Positions 54,846 through 64,000 of a stretch of 64,000 nucleotides of DNA are shown here, one piece after another. Source of the stretch: Nocardioides sp. Root122 (GTDB taxonomy: Bacteria; Actinomycetota; Actinomycetes; Propionibacteriales; Nocardioidaceae). Numbering within the stretch: position 1 is the stretch's first letter; each line of letters begins with the position of its first letter. The translations under genes were made by a program, and so were the position numbers. The stretch is from assembly GCF_001425025.1 (NCBI RefSeq), contig NZ_LMDE01000011.1, positions 415,324-479,323 on the forward strand. The letters are read 5' to 3'. The notes under the pieces are model-generated. The model saw only the letters and a program-made list of their open reading frames with translations, was not told the DNA's origin and ran no database searches.

Positions 54846-55768
54846 CCGGCCCGGTCGGCCGTCCGCGCGATGGCCTCGACGAAGGTCGGGAAGAGCGCCG
54901 ACGGCAGGTCGTGCCCCATCCCGTCGACCAGCACGAGCTCGGCGCCGGGGATGGCGGCCGCGGTCGACCGTCCGCCGCTGACGTGCACCATCTTGTCGGC
55001 CGTGCCGTGGATGACCAGCGCCGGGACGCGGAGGCTGCGCAGCCGTGGCGTCCGGTCGCCCTGGGTCAGGATCGCCAGCATCTGGCGCACCACCCCGCTG
55101 GCGCTCACCCCGCGGTCGAAGGTCTCGATCGCGCGGCCGCGCAGCGCGTCGGGGTCCGCGGGGTAGGCCACGGAGCCGATCAGCGACCACATGGCCAGGC
55201 TGCTCTCGACGTAGGCCTCGCGGCCCGGCTTGCGCGGCGCGATGAGCCGCGGCAGCAGGCTGGGGTGCTGCCAGCCGACGCTGCGGCGACCGGTGGTGGA
55301 GCTGATGCTCGTCAGGGAGCGCACGCGCGTGGGGTGCTCCACGGCGACGGTCTGGGCGATCATGCCGCCCATCGACACGCCGACCACGTGGGCCGAGTCG
55401 AGGCCGAGGTGGTCGAGCAGCGCCACGGCGTCGCTGCCGAGGTCGGACATCGTGTAGGGCACGCGTGCCCGGCCGGTCGCGAACGCCCGCAGCAGCTGGT
55501 CGCGTCGCACCGGGGCCTTGACGCGCGACGACCTGCCGGTGTCGCGGTTGTCGTAGCGCACCACGTGGAAGCCGGCGCTCGCCAGCTGCTCGCAGAACGC
55601 CTGATCCCACCACGTCATCGGACCGCTGAGGCCCATGACCAGCAGCAGCGGCTCGCCGTCGGGGTCGCCGAAGGTCTGGTAGCAGAGCTCGACCTCGTTG
55701 CCCACGGGGGCGACGAGCTCGTCGGAGACGGCGGGCGCCTCGGATGAAGCGCGGCGAGACGGGTACAT
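54842..55768 (-). CDS. alpha/beta hydrolase
   Basis: A 308-aa alpha/beta hydrolase. The nucleophile motif is VGVSMGGMIAQTVAVEHP (serine near 132), the oxyanion segment LLLVMGLSGPMTWWD, and the acid and histidine are in VIHGTADKMV and VDGMGHDLP. It resembles aclacinomycin esterase/RdmC-type and haloperoxidase-like hydrolases; substrate unknown. TGAGGG precedes ATG 55768. The longer frame upstream overlaps the divergent gene and is unlikely. Confidence 0.83.
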   Translation of the reverse strand: MYPSRRASSEAPAVSDELVAPVGNEVELCYQTFGDPDGEPLLLVMGLSGPMTWWDQAFCEQLASAGFHVVRYDNRDTGRSSRVKAPVRRDQLLRAFATGRARVPYTMSDLGSDAVALLDHLGLDSAHVVGVSMGGMIAQTVAVEHPTRVRSLTSISSTTGRRSVGWQHPSLLPRLIAPRKPGREAYVESSLAMWSLIGSVAYPADPDALRGRAIETFDRGVSASGVVRQMLAILTQGDRTPRLRSLRVPALVIHGTADKMVHVSGGRSTAAAIPGAELVLVDGMGHDLPSALFPTFVEAIARTADRAG

Positions 55769-55845
55769 GCCCTCAGTGAACACGACCGGCGTCCCCAACA
55801 AAAAGCAATCTGGGCCACATCCCCGATCCCACGGGGCTCCTGGGC

Positions 55846-55851
55846 TAGGTT
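55846..55851 (+). promoter_or_regulatory. leaderless -10 box (TAGGTT) for the hydrolase at 55860
   Basis: TAGGTT lies 8 nt before GTG 55860. Confidence 0.4.
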
Positions 55852-55859
55852 CGGTCGCT

Positions 55860-56690
55860 GTGACGCATCGCACAGTGGCCGACTTCCTGACGCCGGACGG
55901 TTTCGTCCAGCCGTCGGTGTCGGCCGTGCTGCGCGAGGGTTCCGTCATCACCGAGGCCGGCCGCTACGCGGTCCACGCCCTCGCCGCCCGCGGCACCCGG
56001 CGCCGTACGCCCTACGGCTCGCACCCGGCCCGCGCGACCGAGCCGGTGCTGCTGGTCCCGGGCTTCCTGGCCGGCGACTCCTCGCTGGCGCCGATGAGCC
56101 GCACGCTGCGCCACCTCGGCTTCCGCACCTACCGCGCCGACGTCCGCGCCAACGTGGGCTGCACGCTGGCCGCGGCCGCCCAGCTCGAGGAGCGGCTCGA
56201 GGGGCTCGCCCAGCGTCGTGGCTCGAAGGTGCGCATCGTCGGCCACAGCCTCGGTGGGATGCTGGCCCGCGGCGTCGCCGCCCGCCGTCCCGACCTCGTC
56301 GCGGGGATCGTGACGATGGGCAGCCCGATGCTCGCCCCCGGCGCCCACCACGTCTCCCTGGCCCGCAGCGTCGACCTGCTCGTGCGGCTCAACCGGGCCG
56401 GCCTGCGCAACCTGATGGCCGCGGACTGCGTGGCGGGCTCGTGCGCCCAGGAGAGCTTCGACCAGGCCCGCGCCGCGCTGCCCGCGGAGGTCGACTTCAC
56501 CGCGATCTACTCGCGTCGCGACGGCATCGTCGACTGGCGCGCGTGCATCGACCCCGTCGCCCGTCCGGTCGAGGTGCGGTCCTCGCACCTGGGCATGGCG
56601 TTCGACCCCGCCGTCATCGCGGCGGTCTCGGACGCGTTGCGCCCGGCGGCGTCGTCAGTTGTCGAAGTCGATCGGGGAGAGATCGCGTAG
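55860..56690 (+). CDS. alpha/beta hydrolase (lipase/esterase-like)
   Basis: A 276-aa hydrolase with [16 protein letters not shown] (about 62-77), nucleophile [17 protein letters not shown] (serine near 127), [17 protein letters not shown] (acid) and [10 protein letters not shown] (histidine). It resembles lipase class 2/PGAP1-like esterases. Its last 36 nt overlap the end of convergent glpX, an unusually deep overlap here. Confidence 0.8.
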   Translation: MTHRTVADFLTPDGFVQPSVSAVLREGSVITEAGRYAVHALAARGTRRRTPYGSHPARATEPVLLVPGFLAGDSSLAPMSRTLRHLGFRTYRADVRANVGCTLAAAAQLEERLEGLAQRRGSKVRIVGHSLGGMLARGVAARRPDLVAGIVTMGSPMLAPGAHHVSLARSVDLLVRLNRAGLRNLMAADCVAGSCAQESFDQARAALPAEVDFTAIYSRRDGIVDWRACIDPVARPVEVRSSHLGMAFDPAVIAAVSDALRPAASSVVEVDRGEIA

Positions 56691-57653
56691 CTTCGAGAGC
56701 CGGTGCTCGGCGGTGATCGAGCGCACCGTGCCGCTGCGCGAACGCATCACCAATGAGTGTGTCGTGATGCCGTCGCCGCGGTAGCGCACGCCGCGCATCA
56801 GCTCGCCGTCGGTGATGCCGGTGGCGACGAAGAAGGCGTCGTCGCCGGTGACCAGGTCGTCGGTGCCGAGGACGAAGTCGGCGTCGAGGTTGTGGCCGGC
56901 GTCGAGGGCGCGCTGGCGCTCGTCGTCGTCCTGCGGCCACAGCCGGCCCTGGATCTTGCCGCCGATGCACTTCATGGCACAGGCCGTGATGATGCCCTCG
57001 GGCGTGCCGCCGACGCCGAGCATCAGGTCGACGCCGGTGTCCGGACGGGCCGCCATGATCGCGCCGGCGACGTCGCCGTCGGTGATGTACTTGATGCGCG
57101 CCCCGGTCTCGCGGATCTCCTCCACCAGCCGGGCGTGGCGCGGCCGGTCGAGCAGCACGACGGTGACGTCGTGGATCGAGAGGCCCTTGGCCTTGGCGAC
57201 GCGGGCGATGTTCTCCTTCACCGGCAGCCGGATGTCGACGACGTCGGCGGCCTCGGGGCCGGTGGCCAGCTTGTCCATGTAGAACACGGCGCTCGGGTCG
57301 TACATCGAGCCGCGGGGCGAGACCGCGAGCACCGAGATCGCGTTGTTCATGCCCTTGGCCGTCAGGGTCGTGCCGTCGATCGGGTCGACCGCGACGTCGC
57401 ACGCGGGACCGGTGCCGTCGCCGACCTCCTCGCCGTTGAAGAGCATCGGGGCGTTGTCCTTCTCGCCCTCGCCGATGACCACGGTGCCGCGCATGCCGAT
57501 GGTGGAGATCATCACCCGCATCGCGTTGACCGCGACCCCGTCGGCGTCGTTCTTGTCACCGCGTCCGACCCATCGTCCGGCGGCCATCGCGGCGGCCTCG
57601 GTGACCCGCACCAGCTCGAGGGCGAGGTTGCGATCGGGCTTCGTGGCAGTCAT
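56655..57653 (-). CDS. glpX: class II fructose-1,6-bisphosphatase
   Basis: A 332-aa GlpX-type FBPase for gluconeogenesis. Metal and substrate motifs are [14 protein letters not shown] (58-71) and [15 protein letters not shown] (88-102); also [11 protein letters not shown] and [20 protein letters not shown]. It is the usual only FBPase of actinobacteria (Rv1099c in M. tuberculosis). TAACAT lies 7 nt before ATG 57653, favouring that start over ATG 57662. Confidence 0.94.
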   Translation of the reverse strand: MTATKPDRNLALELVRVTEAAAMAAGRWVGRGDKNDADGVAVNAMRVMISTIGMRGTVVIGEGEKDNAPMLFNGEEVGDGTGPACDVAVDPIDGTTLTAKGMNNAISVLAVSPRGSMYDPSAVFYMDKLATGPEAADVVDIRLPVKENIARVAKAKGLSIHDVTVVLLDRPRHARLVEEIRETGARIKYITDGDVAGAIMAARPDTGVDLMLGVGGTPEGIITACAMKCIGGKIQGRLWPQDDDERQRALDAGHNLDADFVLGTDDLVTGDDAFFVATGITDGELMRGVRYRGDGITTHSLVMRSRSGTVRSITAEHRLSKLRDLSPIDFDN

Positions 57654-57660
57654 GGCGCGC

Positions 57661-57666
57661 ATGTTA
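57661..57666 (-). promoter_or_regulatory. leaderless -10 box (TAACAT) for glpX
   Basis: Minus-strand TAACAT lies 7 nt before ATG 57653. Confidence 0.45.
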
Positions 57667-58653
57667 TCGGCCGGTTGGGTCGGCTCCGTCGCGTGCTCCG
57701 TAGCGGCTCACCGCGGTGGCCTTGGCCGACAGCCAGACCTCCCGGCCGGGCACCAGTCCCAGCTCCGTCGCGGCCGCGGGCGTCACGTCGGCGAGGAGGT
57801 CGGGGGAGGCGTGCACCAGGAGGCGTACGGCGTCGCCGTGGGGTGCGAGCGTGCCGATCCGCCCGTGCCAGTGCAGGCGGCTGGACCCCTCCGGCTCGGC
57901 CAGCGAGACCACCACCGCGTCGGGGGTGAACGCCATCAGCTCCTCGCCGTCGGCCACGAGGTTGAGCCCGACGAGGCGGGCGACGTGCGAGGTGCGCGGC
58001 TCCGCGGCCACCTCGGCCGGCGGGCCGACCTGGGCCACGCGGCCCTCGTCGAGGACCAGCACCCGGTCGGCGAGGGTGAGGGCGTCGATGGCGTCGTGCG
58101 TGACGAGCAGCGCGATGCCAGGGAAGTCGCGCAGGTGCCGGCCGAGCTCGATGCGCAGAGCCATCTGGACCGACACGTCGAGGCCGGTGAACGGCTCGTC
58201 GAGCAGCAGCACGTCGGGGTCGGTGGCCAGCGCCCGGGCGATCGCGACGCGCTGGGCCTGGCCGCCGGAGAGCTCGCGCGGCCTGCGGGCCGCGAGGTCG
58301 GCGATACCGAAGCGCTCGAGCCAGTCGCGGGCGACCGCATCGGCGGTGGCCCGCTTCTCGCCGCGGGCGCGCAGCCCGAAGGCGACGTTGTCGAGCGCGC
58401 TCAGGTGCGGGAAGAGCAGCTGGCCCTGGAACACCAGTCCGACCCGGCGCTCGCGGACCGGGAGGCGCAGCACGTCGGTGCCGCCCAGGAGGGCGTGCCC
58501 GTCGACGTCGACGAGCCCGGCGAGCGCGTGGAGCAGGGTGCTCTTGCCGGCGCCGTTGGGTCCGATGACCGCCAGCACCTCACCGGGCTCGGCGGTGAAC
58601 GCGGCGTCCACGCGGCCGGCGACGCGGAGGTCGGCCTCCAGCCGGCCCGTCAC
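57664..58653 (-). CDS. modC: molybdate ABC transporter ATPase
   Basis: A 329-aa ATPase. Walker [12 protein letters not shown] (near 34-44), Q-loop [15 protein letters not shown], signature [15 protein letters not shown], Walker [14 protein letters not shown]-loop [10 protein letters not shown]-terminal TOBE/Mop domain (about 255-329) fits ModC. The GTG start overlaps the modB stop as GTGA. It ends 11 nt before the glpX start codon. Confidence 0.9.
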   Translation of the reverse strand: MTGRLEADLRVAGRVDAAFTAEPGEVLAVIGPNGAGKSTLLHALAGLVDVDGHALLGGTDVLRLPVRERRVGLVFQGQLLFPHLSALDNVAFGLRARGEKRATADAVARDWLERFGIADLAARRPRELSGGQAQRVAIARALATDPDVLLLDEPFTGLDVSVQMALRIELGRHLRDFPGIALLVTHDAIDALTLADRVLVLDEGRVAQVGPPAEVAAEPRTSHVARLVGLNLVADGEELMAFTPDAVVVSLAEPEGSSRLHWHGRIGTLAPHGDAVRLLVHASPDLLADVTPAAATELGLVPGREVWLSAKATAVSRYGARDGADPTGR

Positions 58654-59441
58654 GGCGTCCCCAGCCAGTGGTCGCGCAGCGCGACCAGCACGCCGATCGA
58701 CACCACGAGCATCACCAGGCTCAGCGACAGGGCGGCGTCCTGGTCGGCCTGCCGGGTGACGTAGATCAGCGTCGGCATCGTCTGGGTGCGCCCGGGGTAG
58801 TTGCCGTTGAAGGTGATCGTGGCGCCGAACTCGCCCAGCGAACGGGCCCAGCCCAGCACCGTCCCGGCGACGACGCCGGGCAGAGCCAGGGGCACGGTGA
58901 CCCGGCGGAAGGTCGTCCAGCGGGTGGCGCCGAGCGTCGCGGCAGCGTCGTCGTACCTCGGGTCCGCCGAGCGCAGGGCGCCCTCGATCGCGATCACGAC
59001 GAACGGCATCGACACGAACACGTGGGCCAGCACCACGCCGTACGTCGTGAAGGGGAAGGCGAAGCCGGTCCACTCGAGCAGCGGTGCACCGACCACGCCG
59101 GTGCGACCGAAGGCGCTGCGCAGCGCCACGCCCGCCACGACCGGCGGCAGCACCAGCGGCACGGTGACGAGGGCGCGCAGCGCCCCGCGGCCGCGGAAGT
59201 CGACGCGCGCGAGCAGCCACGCCAGCGGGAGCCCGAGGACCAGGCAGAACGCGATCGCGATCGTCGAGGTGACCAGCGAGAGACGCAGGGCGTCGAGGGC
59301 GGCGGATGAGGTGAGGTGGTCGGGCAGCTGCCGCCAGCTGGTGCTGGCGACCATCGCCACCAGCGGCACGAGCAGCAGCAGGGCCGCGAGCGCCGCCGGC
59401 ACCATCAGCAGCGCGGGCGGGCGGCCCAGGCGGTCCCTCAC
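58650..59441 (-). CDS. modB: molybdate ABC transporter permease
   Basis: A 263-aa permease with five or six helices; EAA loop YDDAAATLGATRWTTFRRVTVPLALPG (near 160-186), then GWARSLGEFGATITFNGN, the ModB signature, and GRTQTMPTLIYV. The GTG start (VRDRLGRPP) overlaps the modA stop as GTGA; the longer frame upstream is shadow. Confidence 0.92.
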   Translation of the reverse strand: MRDRLGRPPALLMVPAALAALLLLVPLVAMVASTSWRQLPDHLTSSAALDALRLSLVTSTIAIAFCLVLGLPLAWLLARVDFRGRGALRALVTVPLVLPPVVAGVALRSAFGRTGVVGAPLLEWTGFAFPFTTYGVVLAHVFVSMPFVVIAIEGALRSADPRYDDAAATLGATRWTTFRRVTVPLALPGVVAGTVLGWARSLGEFGATITFNGNYPGRTQTMPTLIYVTRQADQDAALSLSLVMLVVSIGVLVALRDHWLGTP

Positions 59442-60190
59442 GGGGCACCGAAGCCGGCGTCGGCGAGGATCCGTCGGCCCTCCTCCGACGTCACCCACGC
59501 GACCCAGTCGGCGGCGAGGTCGGCGTCCTCGGACTGTTCCAGCGTCGCGACGTAGTAGGACGTCAGGTCGTCCCCCGCGCCGGGGATCTCGATCGCCTCG
59601 ACGTCGTCGCCCACGGCGACCGCGTCCGTGGCGTAGACCAGGCCGGCGTCGGCCTCACCGGAGACCACCTTGTCGAGGGTCGAGCGGACGTCCTCCTCGA
59701 GGCTGGCCGGCTCCGCGGTGATCTGGTTGGCGTCGAGCACGGCGAGCGCGACCTTGCCGCACGGGACCTCGTCGGCGCAGCGCACCCACGTGGCGTCGGC
59801 GAGGTCGTCGAGGGTCTCGATGCCGGCCGGGTTGCCCTTCGGCACCACGATCGTCAGCACGTTGGTCGCGAACGTCTCCACGTCGACGGTGACGCCGGCG
59901 TCCTCGGCGAGGCCCATCGACGTCGAGTCGGCGGTGGCGAGCACGTCGCCGGGGGCGCCGTCGGCGACCTGCTCGGCGAGGTCGGTGCTGGAGCCGAAGG
60001 AGAAGGTGACCGTCGCGTCGTGCTCCTCCTCGAACGGCGTGGCCAGCTGGTCGAAGACGTCGGTGAGCGAGGCGGCGGCGAGCACGGTCAGCTCGGCCCG
60101 CCCGTCGGCGGTGGCCCCGTCGTCGCCGTTGCCGCACGCCGCCAGTGGCAGCGCGAGGGCCAGCGCGAGGGCCGGCACGGCACGCCTCAC
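59438..60190 (-). CDS. modA: molybdate-binding lipoprotein
   Basis: A 250-aa periplasmic-type binding lipoprotein with lipobox LAAC (near C19). Ligand-binding blocks are LTVLAAASLTDVFDQLA, TFSFGSSTDLAEQV, GNPAGIETLDDLAD and the C-terminal EADAGLVYATDAVA. Tungstate cannot be excluded. Coupled by GTGA to both the regulator and modB. Confidence 0.92.
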   Translation of the reverse strand: MRRAVPALALALALPLAACGNGDDGATADGRAELTVLAAASLTDVFDQLATPFEEEHDATVTFSFGSSTDLAEQVADGAPGDVLATADSTSMGLAEDAGVTVDVETFATNVLTIVVPKGNPAGIETLDDLADATWVRCADEVPCGKVALAVLDANQITAEPASLEEDVRSTLDKVVSGEADAGLVYATDAVAVGDDVEAIEIPGAGDDLTSYYVATLEQSEDADLAADWVAWVTSEEGRRILADAGFGAP

Positions 60191-60594
60191 TGGGGGACCT
60201 CCACGACGACGTTGGTGGACTTCACGCTGGCGATGGCGCGCACGCCCGGCTCGAGGCCGAGCTCGTCCGCGGCGTCGCTGCTCATCAGGGACACGACCCG
60301 GTAGGGGCCGCAGATCATCTCCACCTGGGCCATCACGTGGTCGCGCTTGACCCGGGTGACGATCCCGCTCATCCGGTTGCGGGCGCTGACCGAGCTGGCA
60401 CGGGTGCGATCGCGCTCGCCGGTCTCGGCGGACTCGGCCAGGTGCTCGGCGAGCGCCGCGAGGTCCGGCCCCGACACCGTGGCGCGGCCGTCGGCGGTGT
60501 GGGACGGCAGCCGGCCCGCCTCCACCCAGCGGCGTACGGTGTCGTCGCTGACCGCGAGGATCTCGGCCGCTTCCGCGATTCGGTACGTGATCAC
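60187..60594 (-). CDS. molybdate-responsive regulator: excisionase-type HTH plus Mop/TOBE domain
   Basis: A 135-aa protein. The N-terminal MerR/excisionase-like HTH (about 1-48: TYRIAEAAEILAVSDDTVRRWVEAGRLP) joins a single Mop domain (about 70-135: SARNRMSGIVTRVKRDHVMAQVEM, ending IASVKSTNVVVEV). It likely senses molybdate and controls modABC, which it heads. GTG 60594 is chosen because CATACT lies 6 nt upstream; ATG 60612 would place the promoter inside the gene. Confidence 0.87.
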   Translation of the reverse strand: MITYRIAEAAEILAVSDDTVRRWVEAGRLPSHTADGRATVSGPDLAALAEHLAESAETGERDRTRASSVSARNRMSGIVTRVKRDHVMAQVEMICGPYRVVSLMSSDAADELGLEPGVRAIASVKSTNVVVEVPQ

Positions 60595-60600
60595 GCTGCG

Positions 60601-60606
60601 AGTATG
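60601..60606 (-). promoter_or_regulatory. leaderless -10 box (CATACT) for the mod operon
   Basis: Minus-strand CATACT lies 6 nt before GTG 60594. The sequence CGTGATCACG (60587-60596) straddles the start and is a perfect 10-bp palindrome that could be an operator. Confidence 0.4.
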
Positions 60607-60701
60607 CCGCACCTGCGGGCACGTGCACCCGTTTCGACCGCGACTGCGGCGGGTGGTCCCCGCCCGAGGGCTCCCTGGGTGCGGCTGGGAGGATGAGGCA
60701 C

Positions 60702-61238
60702 GTGAGTGAGCAGCCCAGCCGATACACCCGCTCGTTCGGCGGCATGACCGGCGCGCTGGTCGTGACGGTGCTCTTCGTGCTGGCGTTCGTGGCCTGGCGC
60801 GGGTTGTTCCGCGGCGATGACGACGACGCCGTGCAGGTCGTCGACTGGCAGGAGAGCGTCGGGCTCGCCGAGGGGGCGGGCCTGTCGGTCGTCCATCCGC
60901 GCGAGCTGCCCGCCGGCTGGACCGCCACCAGCGTGGACCTGGCCGCGACCGGGGACCCGCGCTGGGGACTCGGCGTGCTGACCGACGACGGTGACTTCAT
61001 CGGCATCCGCCAGCAGGACGCCTCCGTCGACGAGCTCGTCGAGCGGTACGTCGACGAGAAGGCGGACGCCGGCGACGACGCCAGGGTCACCTCGGAGATC
61101 ACCGACACGTGGCAGACGTGGTCCGACGACGGCGGGGACCACGGCTTCTCGACCGAGCTCGGCGACGAGGCGCTCCTGGTCTACGGCTCCGCGCCGGTGT
61201 CGGACCTCGAGGCCTACCTCGGCCTGCTGACGCGCTGA
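60702..61238 (+). CDS. DUF4245 membrane-anchored protein
   Basis: A 178-aa protein with one N-terminal helix (about 15-35, MTGALVVTVLFVLAFVAW) and an extracytoplasmic DUF4245 domain with VVHPRELPAGWTATSVD and DFIGIRQQDASVDELVE. Function unknown. M. tuberculosis has a DUF4245-type gene (Rv1100) beside glpX; here the mod operon separates them. GGGAGGATGAGG precedes GTG 60702; ATG 60693 is an alternative. Confidence 0.82.
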   Translation: MSEQPSRYTRSFGGMTGALVVTVLFVLAFVAWRGLFRGDDDDAVQVVDWQESVGLAEGAGLSVVHPRELPAGWTATSVDLAATGDPRWGLGVLTDDGDFIGIRQQDASVDELVERYVDEKADAGDDARVTSEITDTWQTWSDDGGDHGFSTELGDEALLVYGSAPVSDLEAYLGLLTR

Positions 61239-61303
61239 TTTCGACGCGCTCGTGCGACTTCGTGCCTCAGTCGCGTCGCTTGCTCAATCTGGCCACCCGA
61301 CGC

Positions 61304-61326
61304 CACGGACTCGTTCCTCGTCCGTG
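61304..61326. terminator. convergent terminator between DUF4245 and xseB
   Basis: CACGGAC (61304-61310) pairs with GTCCGTG (61320-61326) over a 9-nt loop containing TT. It is a modest stem in the gap between convergent stops. Confidence 0.5.
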
Positions 61327-61336
61327 ACGGGGCGTC

Positions 61337-61552
61337 TCAGCTGTCGGCCCCGGCGTCGCCGATGGCCTCGTCGAGGCGCTTGCGGGCGCCGTCGAGCCAC
61401 TCCTGGCAGACCTTGGCCAGCGCCTCACCGCGCTCCCAGAGCGCCAGCGACTCCTCGAGGGTGGTGCCGCCTGTCTCGAGGGTGCGGACCACCTCGATGA
61501 GCTCCTCGCGGGCCTCCTCGTAGGTGAGCTGCTGCGGGGTGGCGTCACTCAT
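61337..61552 (-). CDS. xseB: exodeoxyribonuclease VII small subunit
   Basis: A 71-aa helical-hairpin XseB with [35 protein letters not shown], the family pattern. It joins XseA to degrade single-stranded DNA. Its ATG lies 8 nt inside the 3' end of xseA, so translation is coupled. Confidence 0.93.
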   Translation of the reverse strand: MSDATPQQLTYEEAREELIEVVRTLETGGTTLEESLALWERGEALAKVCQEWLDGARKRLDEAIGDAGADS

Positions 61553-62810
61553 CGGGGTCCTCCATCAGGGTGGCTGCGTCGATCTGGTCGGCGTCGATGC
61601 GATCGGTGGTGGCGTGGACCCGGCCGTCGGCCACGCGCACCGAGACCGCGGCGCCGACGTGCGCCTGGCCGACCGACGTGACCACGTGGCCGTCGGCGTC
61701 CTGGAGCACGGCGTAGCCCCGCCGGAGCGTGGCCAGCGGCGAGAGCGCCTGGGCCCGCGCGCGCTGGTGGCCGATGTCGTCGGCGGCGCGGTCCAGGCGG
61801 TGCGACAGGGTGCGGCGGGCGCGGGCCAGCAGCTCGTCGAGCTCGTCGGAGCGGGCCGCGAGCAGGTTGCGCGGGTCGGCCATCGCCGGCCGTGACCGGA
61901 CCTGCGCCAGCCACTCCTGCTCCCGCGCGATGCGCTGCACGACGACCTGGCGGAGCCGGTCGCGCGCCCATGCCACGCCGTTGGCCTCCTCGGCCATGTC
62001 GGGCACGACCAGCTTGGCCGCGTCGGTGGGGGTCGAGGCACGCACGTCGGCGACGAGGTCGAGGAGCGGCTGGTCGGGCTCGTGGCCGATGGCCGACACC
62101 ACCGGCGTACGCATTCCGTGGACGGCGCGGACCAGGGCCTCGTCGGAGAAGGGGAGCAGGTCCTCGATCGAGCCGCCGCCGCGGGCGACGACGACCACGT
62201 CGACGTCGGCGTTGCGCTCGAGCCGGTCGAGCGCCTCGATCACCTCGGCCGCGGACCGCGGCCCCTGCATGGCGGCGTAGACGACCTCGAACTCGACCGC
62301 GGGCCAGCGACGACGGGAGTTCTCCAGGACGTCGCGCTCGGCGGCGCTGTTGGGGGCGGTGACCAGGCCCACGCGGCCGGGCAGGAAGGGCAGGTCGCGC
62401 TTGAGCTCCGGCGCGAACAGCCCCTCGGCCGCGAGCAGCTGACGACGCCGCTCGAGACGCGCGAGCAGCTCGCCGAGGCCGACCATCCGGATCTCACGGG
62501 CGGCCAGGGAGAACGAGCCGCGGTTGGCGTAGAAGCTCGGGCGGGCGTGCACGACCACGCTCGCGCCCTCCACGAGGGGCGGGTTCATCGAGTCGAACAG
62601 CGAGCGGGCGCAGGTGAGCGTCACCGAGATGTCCGCCACCGTGTCGCGCAAGGTCATGAAGACGGTGTTGACCCCGGGGCGACGGTTGACCTGGGCGATC
62701 TGGCCCTCGACCCACACGCTGCCGAGCTTGTCGATCCACTGCGTGACGGCGTTGGCGACGGCGCGGACCGGGGCCGGGGAGTCGACCGTGGCGTCGCGGA
62801 GGGAGGGCAC
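61545..62810 (-). CDS. xseA: exodeoxyribonuclease VII large subunit
   Basis: A 421-aa XseA. An N-terminal OB domain (about 15-105, [12 protein letters not shown] and [15 protein letters not shown]) precedes the catalytic core ([73 protein letters not shown]), a coiled coil, and a C-terminal segment. GTG 62810 is the first sensible start. Its upstream region is filled by an inverted-repeat element. Confidence 0.94.
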   Translation of the reverse strand: MPSLRDATVDSPAPVRAVANAVTQWIDKLGSVWVEGQIAQVNRRPGVNTVFMTLRDTVADISVTLTCARSLFDSMNPPLVEGASVVVHARPSFYANRGSFSLAAREIRMVGLGELLARLERRRQLLAAEGLFAPELKRDLPFLPGRVGLVTAPNSAAERDVLENSRRRWPAVEFEVVYAAMQGPRSAAEVIEALDRLERNADVDVVVVARGGGSIEDLLPFSDEALVRAVHGMRTPVVSAIGHEPDQPLLDLVADVRASTPTDAAKLVVPDMAEEANGVAWARDRLRQVVVQRIAREQEWLAQVRSRPAMADPRNLLAARSDELDELLARARRTLSHRLDRAADDIGHQRARAQALSPLATLRRGYAVLQDADGHVVTSVGQAHVGAAVSVRVADGRVHATTDRIDADQIDAATLMEDPDE

Positions 62811-62833
62811 GCGGCGAGGATAGGGGAGGGGGA

Positions 62834-63003
62834 GGACACGCCCCAGAGGCGTGTCCCTCAACCCCGGCCTGCTGCGCCCCGCCCTGCGGGCGCCTCGCTG
62901 CGTTGTCGTCGGTCGTCGATGCTGGCGCATCGCCTCCCTCCTCCGCCTTGCGATGCACTCCGCAGGACGACGCTCGCGACGGCCGGGCTTTGAGGGACAC
63001 GCC
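62834..63003. repeat. inverted-repeat element filling the xseA-ispH gap
   Basis: GGCGTGTCCCTCAA (62848-62861) is repeated in perfect inversion as TTGAGGGACACGCC (62990-63003); CCCCGGCC/GGCCGGGC extends the pairing inward. The span is 156 bp. A third copy of the GGACACGCC core (62834-62842) makes a local hairpin with the left arm. Inside lie further hairpins such as CGATGC-TGGC-GCATCG. It looks like a mobile or structured repeat unit rather than a plain promoter. Confidence 0.72.
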
Positions 63004-63004
63004 C

Positions 63005-63010
63005 TAGACT
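63005..63010 (+). promoter_or_regulatory. leaderless -10 box (TAGACT) for ispH
   Basis: TAGACT begins two bases after the inverted-repeat element and ends 7 nt before ATG 63018. It matches the mca promoter block. Confidence 0.5.
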
Positions 63011-63017
63011 TGCGCCC

Positions 63018-64000
63018 ATGAGCACCGACCTCGGCCTCCCCACGGTCCTCGACCCCGAGACCGCCAGGACCGTCCTGCTGGCGGCACCGCGCGGCTACTG
63101 CGCCGGCGTGGACCGGGCCGTGATCACAGTGGAGAAGGCACTCGACCTCTACGGCGCGCCGGTCTACGTGCGCAAGCAGATCGTGCACAACAAGCACGTG
63201 GTGGCCAACCTCGAGTCGCGCGGCGCGATCTTCGTCGAGGAGCTCGACGAGGTGCCGGAGGGCCAGACCGTGGTCTTCTCCGCCCACGGCGTGTCGCCGG
63301 CCGTGCACGCCGAGGCAGCGGCGCGCGGGCTGAAGACGATCGACGCCACCTGCCCCCTGGTGACCAAGGTCCACCACGAGGCCAAGCGCTTCGCAGGCGA
63401 CGACTACGACATCCTGCTGATCGGCCACGAGGGCCACGAGGAGGTCGAGGGGACCGCCGGCGAGGCGCCCGACCACATCCAGCTCGTGCAGAGCCCCGCC
63501 GACGTCGCGGGCATCGTCGTACGCGACCCGGCGAAGGTCGCGTGGCTCTCGCAGACCACGCTCAGCGTCGACGAGACCCTCGAGACCGTCGCCGCGATCC
63601 GCGAGAAGTTCCCGCTGCTGCTCGACCCGCCCAGCGACGACATCTGCTACGCCACCCAGAACCGCCAGCTCGCGATCAAGGAGATCTCTGCCGGCGCCGA
63701 CCTGGTCATCGTGGTGGGCTCGCGCAACTCCTCGAACTCCGTCCGCCTGGTCGAGGTGGCGCTCGAGTCCGGCGCCAAGGCGTCCTACCTCGTCGACGAC
63801 CACACCGAGATCGACGAGGCCTGGCTCGAGGGCGTCGAGACCGTCTCGGTCACCTCGGGGGCCTCGGTGCCCGAGGACCTGGTCGAGGGCGTGCTGGCGT
63901 TCCTCTCCGAGCGGGGCTACCCCGACGCGCGGGCGGTGCACTCGGCCGAGGAGTCGCTGATCTTCGCCCTGCCGCCCGAGCTGCGCCGCGACCTGCGCGC
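63018..64000 (+). CDS. ispH: 4-hydroxy-3-methylbut-2-enyl diphosphate reductase (3' end outside window)
   Basis: At least 327 aa of IspH/LytB, the last MEP-pathway enzyme, making IPP and DMAPP. The three [4Fe-4S] cysteines are in [13 protein letters not shown] (C28), [13 protein letters not shown] (near 112) and [11 protein letters not shown] (near 210); AHGVSPAVH and [15 protein letters not shown] are also present. The frame is open at base 64000, so the C-terminus is not seen. It matches lytB2 (Rv1110) next to xseAB in M. tuberculosis. Confidence 0.95.
   Translation, partial: MSTDLGLPTVLDPETARTVLLAAPRGYCAGVDRAVITVEKALDLYGAPVYVRKQIVHNKHVVANLESRGAIFVEELDEVPEGQTVVFSAHGVSPAVHAEAAARGLKTIDATCPLVTKVHHEAKRFAGDDYDILLIGHEGHEEVEGTAGEAPDHIQLVQSPADVAGIVVRDPAKVAWLSQTTLSVDETLETVAAIREKFPLLLDPPSDDICYATQNRQLAIKEISAGADLVIVVGSRNSSNSVRLVEVALESGAKASYLVDDHTEIDEAWLEGVETVSVTSGASVPEDLVEGVLAFLSERGYPDARAVHSAEESLIFALPPELRRDLR

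Overview
This is 64 kb of a high-GC actinobacterial chromosome, most likely from the Nocardioides/Propionibacteriales neighbourhood. Mycothiol S-conjugate amidase (mca), very strong third-position GC bias, many GTG starts, GTGA/ATGA gene junctions and apparent leaderless promoters (TANNNT 6-8 nt before the start codon) all point that way. The order metB / greA / DUF4307 / mca / small membrane protein / hemolysin III / short Z-isoprenyl synthase / phoH2 / fumarase / glpX / DUF4245 / xseB-xseA / ispH matches, from memory, the Rv1079-Rv1110 segment of Mycobacterium tuberculosis. The window is therefore a conserved backbone with lineage-specific blocks inserted. No tRNA, rRNA, CRISPR array, prophage or complete insertion sequence was recognised.

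Layout. 1-8.6 kb: amino-acid metabolism (metB, ilvA), a MutL-family reactivator, an AI-2E-family exporter, greA, and mycothiol detoxification. 8.6-14.4 kb: a divergent N-acetylglucosamine PTS locus. gntR-EIIC-nagA lie on the minus strand and SIS-EIIB-EIIA-HAD on the plus strand, on either side of a perfect 14-bp palindromic operator. 14.4-19.5 kb: envelope-type genes (phospholipase D-like, YihY, two enzymes, DUF1353), bracketed in part by inverted copies of a short repeat. 19.5-24 kb: hemolysin III, isoprenyl synthase, phoH2 and a secreted transglycosylase-like protein. 24-32 kb: a DUF4396 gene under a CsoR-like copper operator, two unrelated fumarases, a penicillin-binding lipoprotein, and a DUF559 nuclease-like gene flanked by two copies of a 48-bp palindromic repeat. 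32.5-39.6 kb: a four-gene ABC importer (polyamine/iron type), a tandem hairpin repeat, and a TetR-MMPL efflux pair.

39.6-46.1 kb: a PEP mutase/isocitrate lyase-family enzyme, a flavoprotein, and a three-gene module. The module is a 964-aa HTH-AAA+ regulator between two sister lipoproteins, each preceded by three GTCAAC-like repeats at exact 10-bp spacing. This is the best candidate for an undescribed system. 46.2-54.8 kb: carbohydrate uptake and use, with an MsiK/UgpC-type ATPase, an amylosucrase-like GH13, an LpqY-SugABC-like ABC operon and galactokinase. A shared GTGACCCG operator stands before the ATPase gene and before the ABC operon. 54.8-64 kb: two alpha/beta hydrolases, glpX, a molybdate regulator-modABC operon, DUF4245, xseB-xseA, and ispH running off the end. 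A 156-bp inverted-repeat element fills most of the xseA-ispH gap.

All calls come from reading the sequence and recalled family knowledge. No database search or alignment was run.
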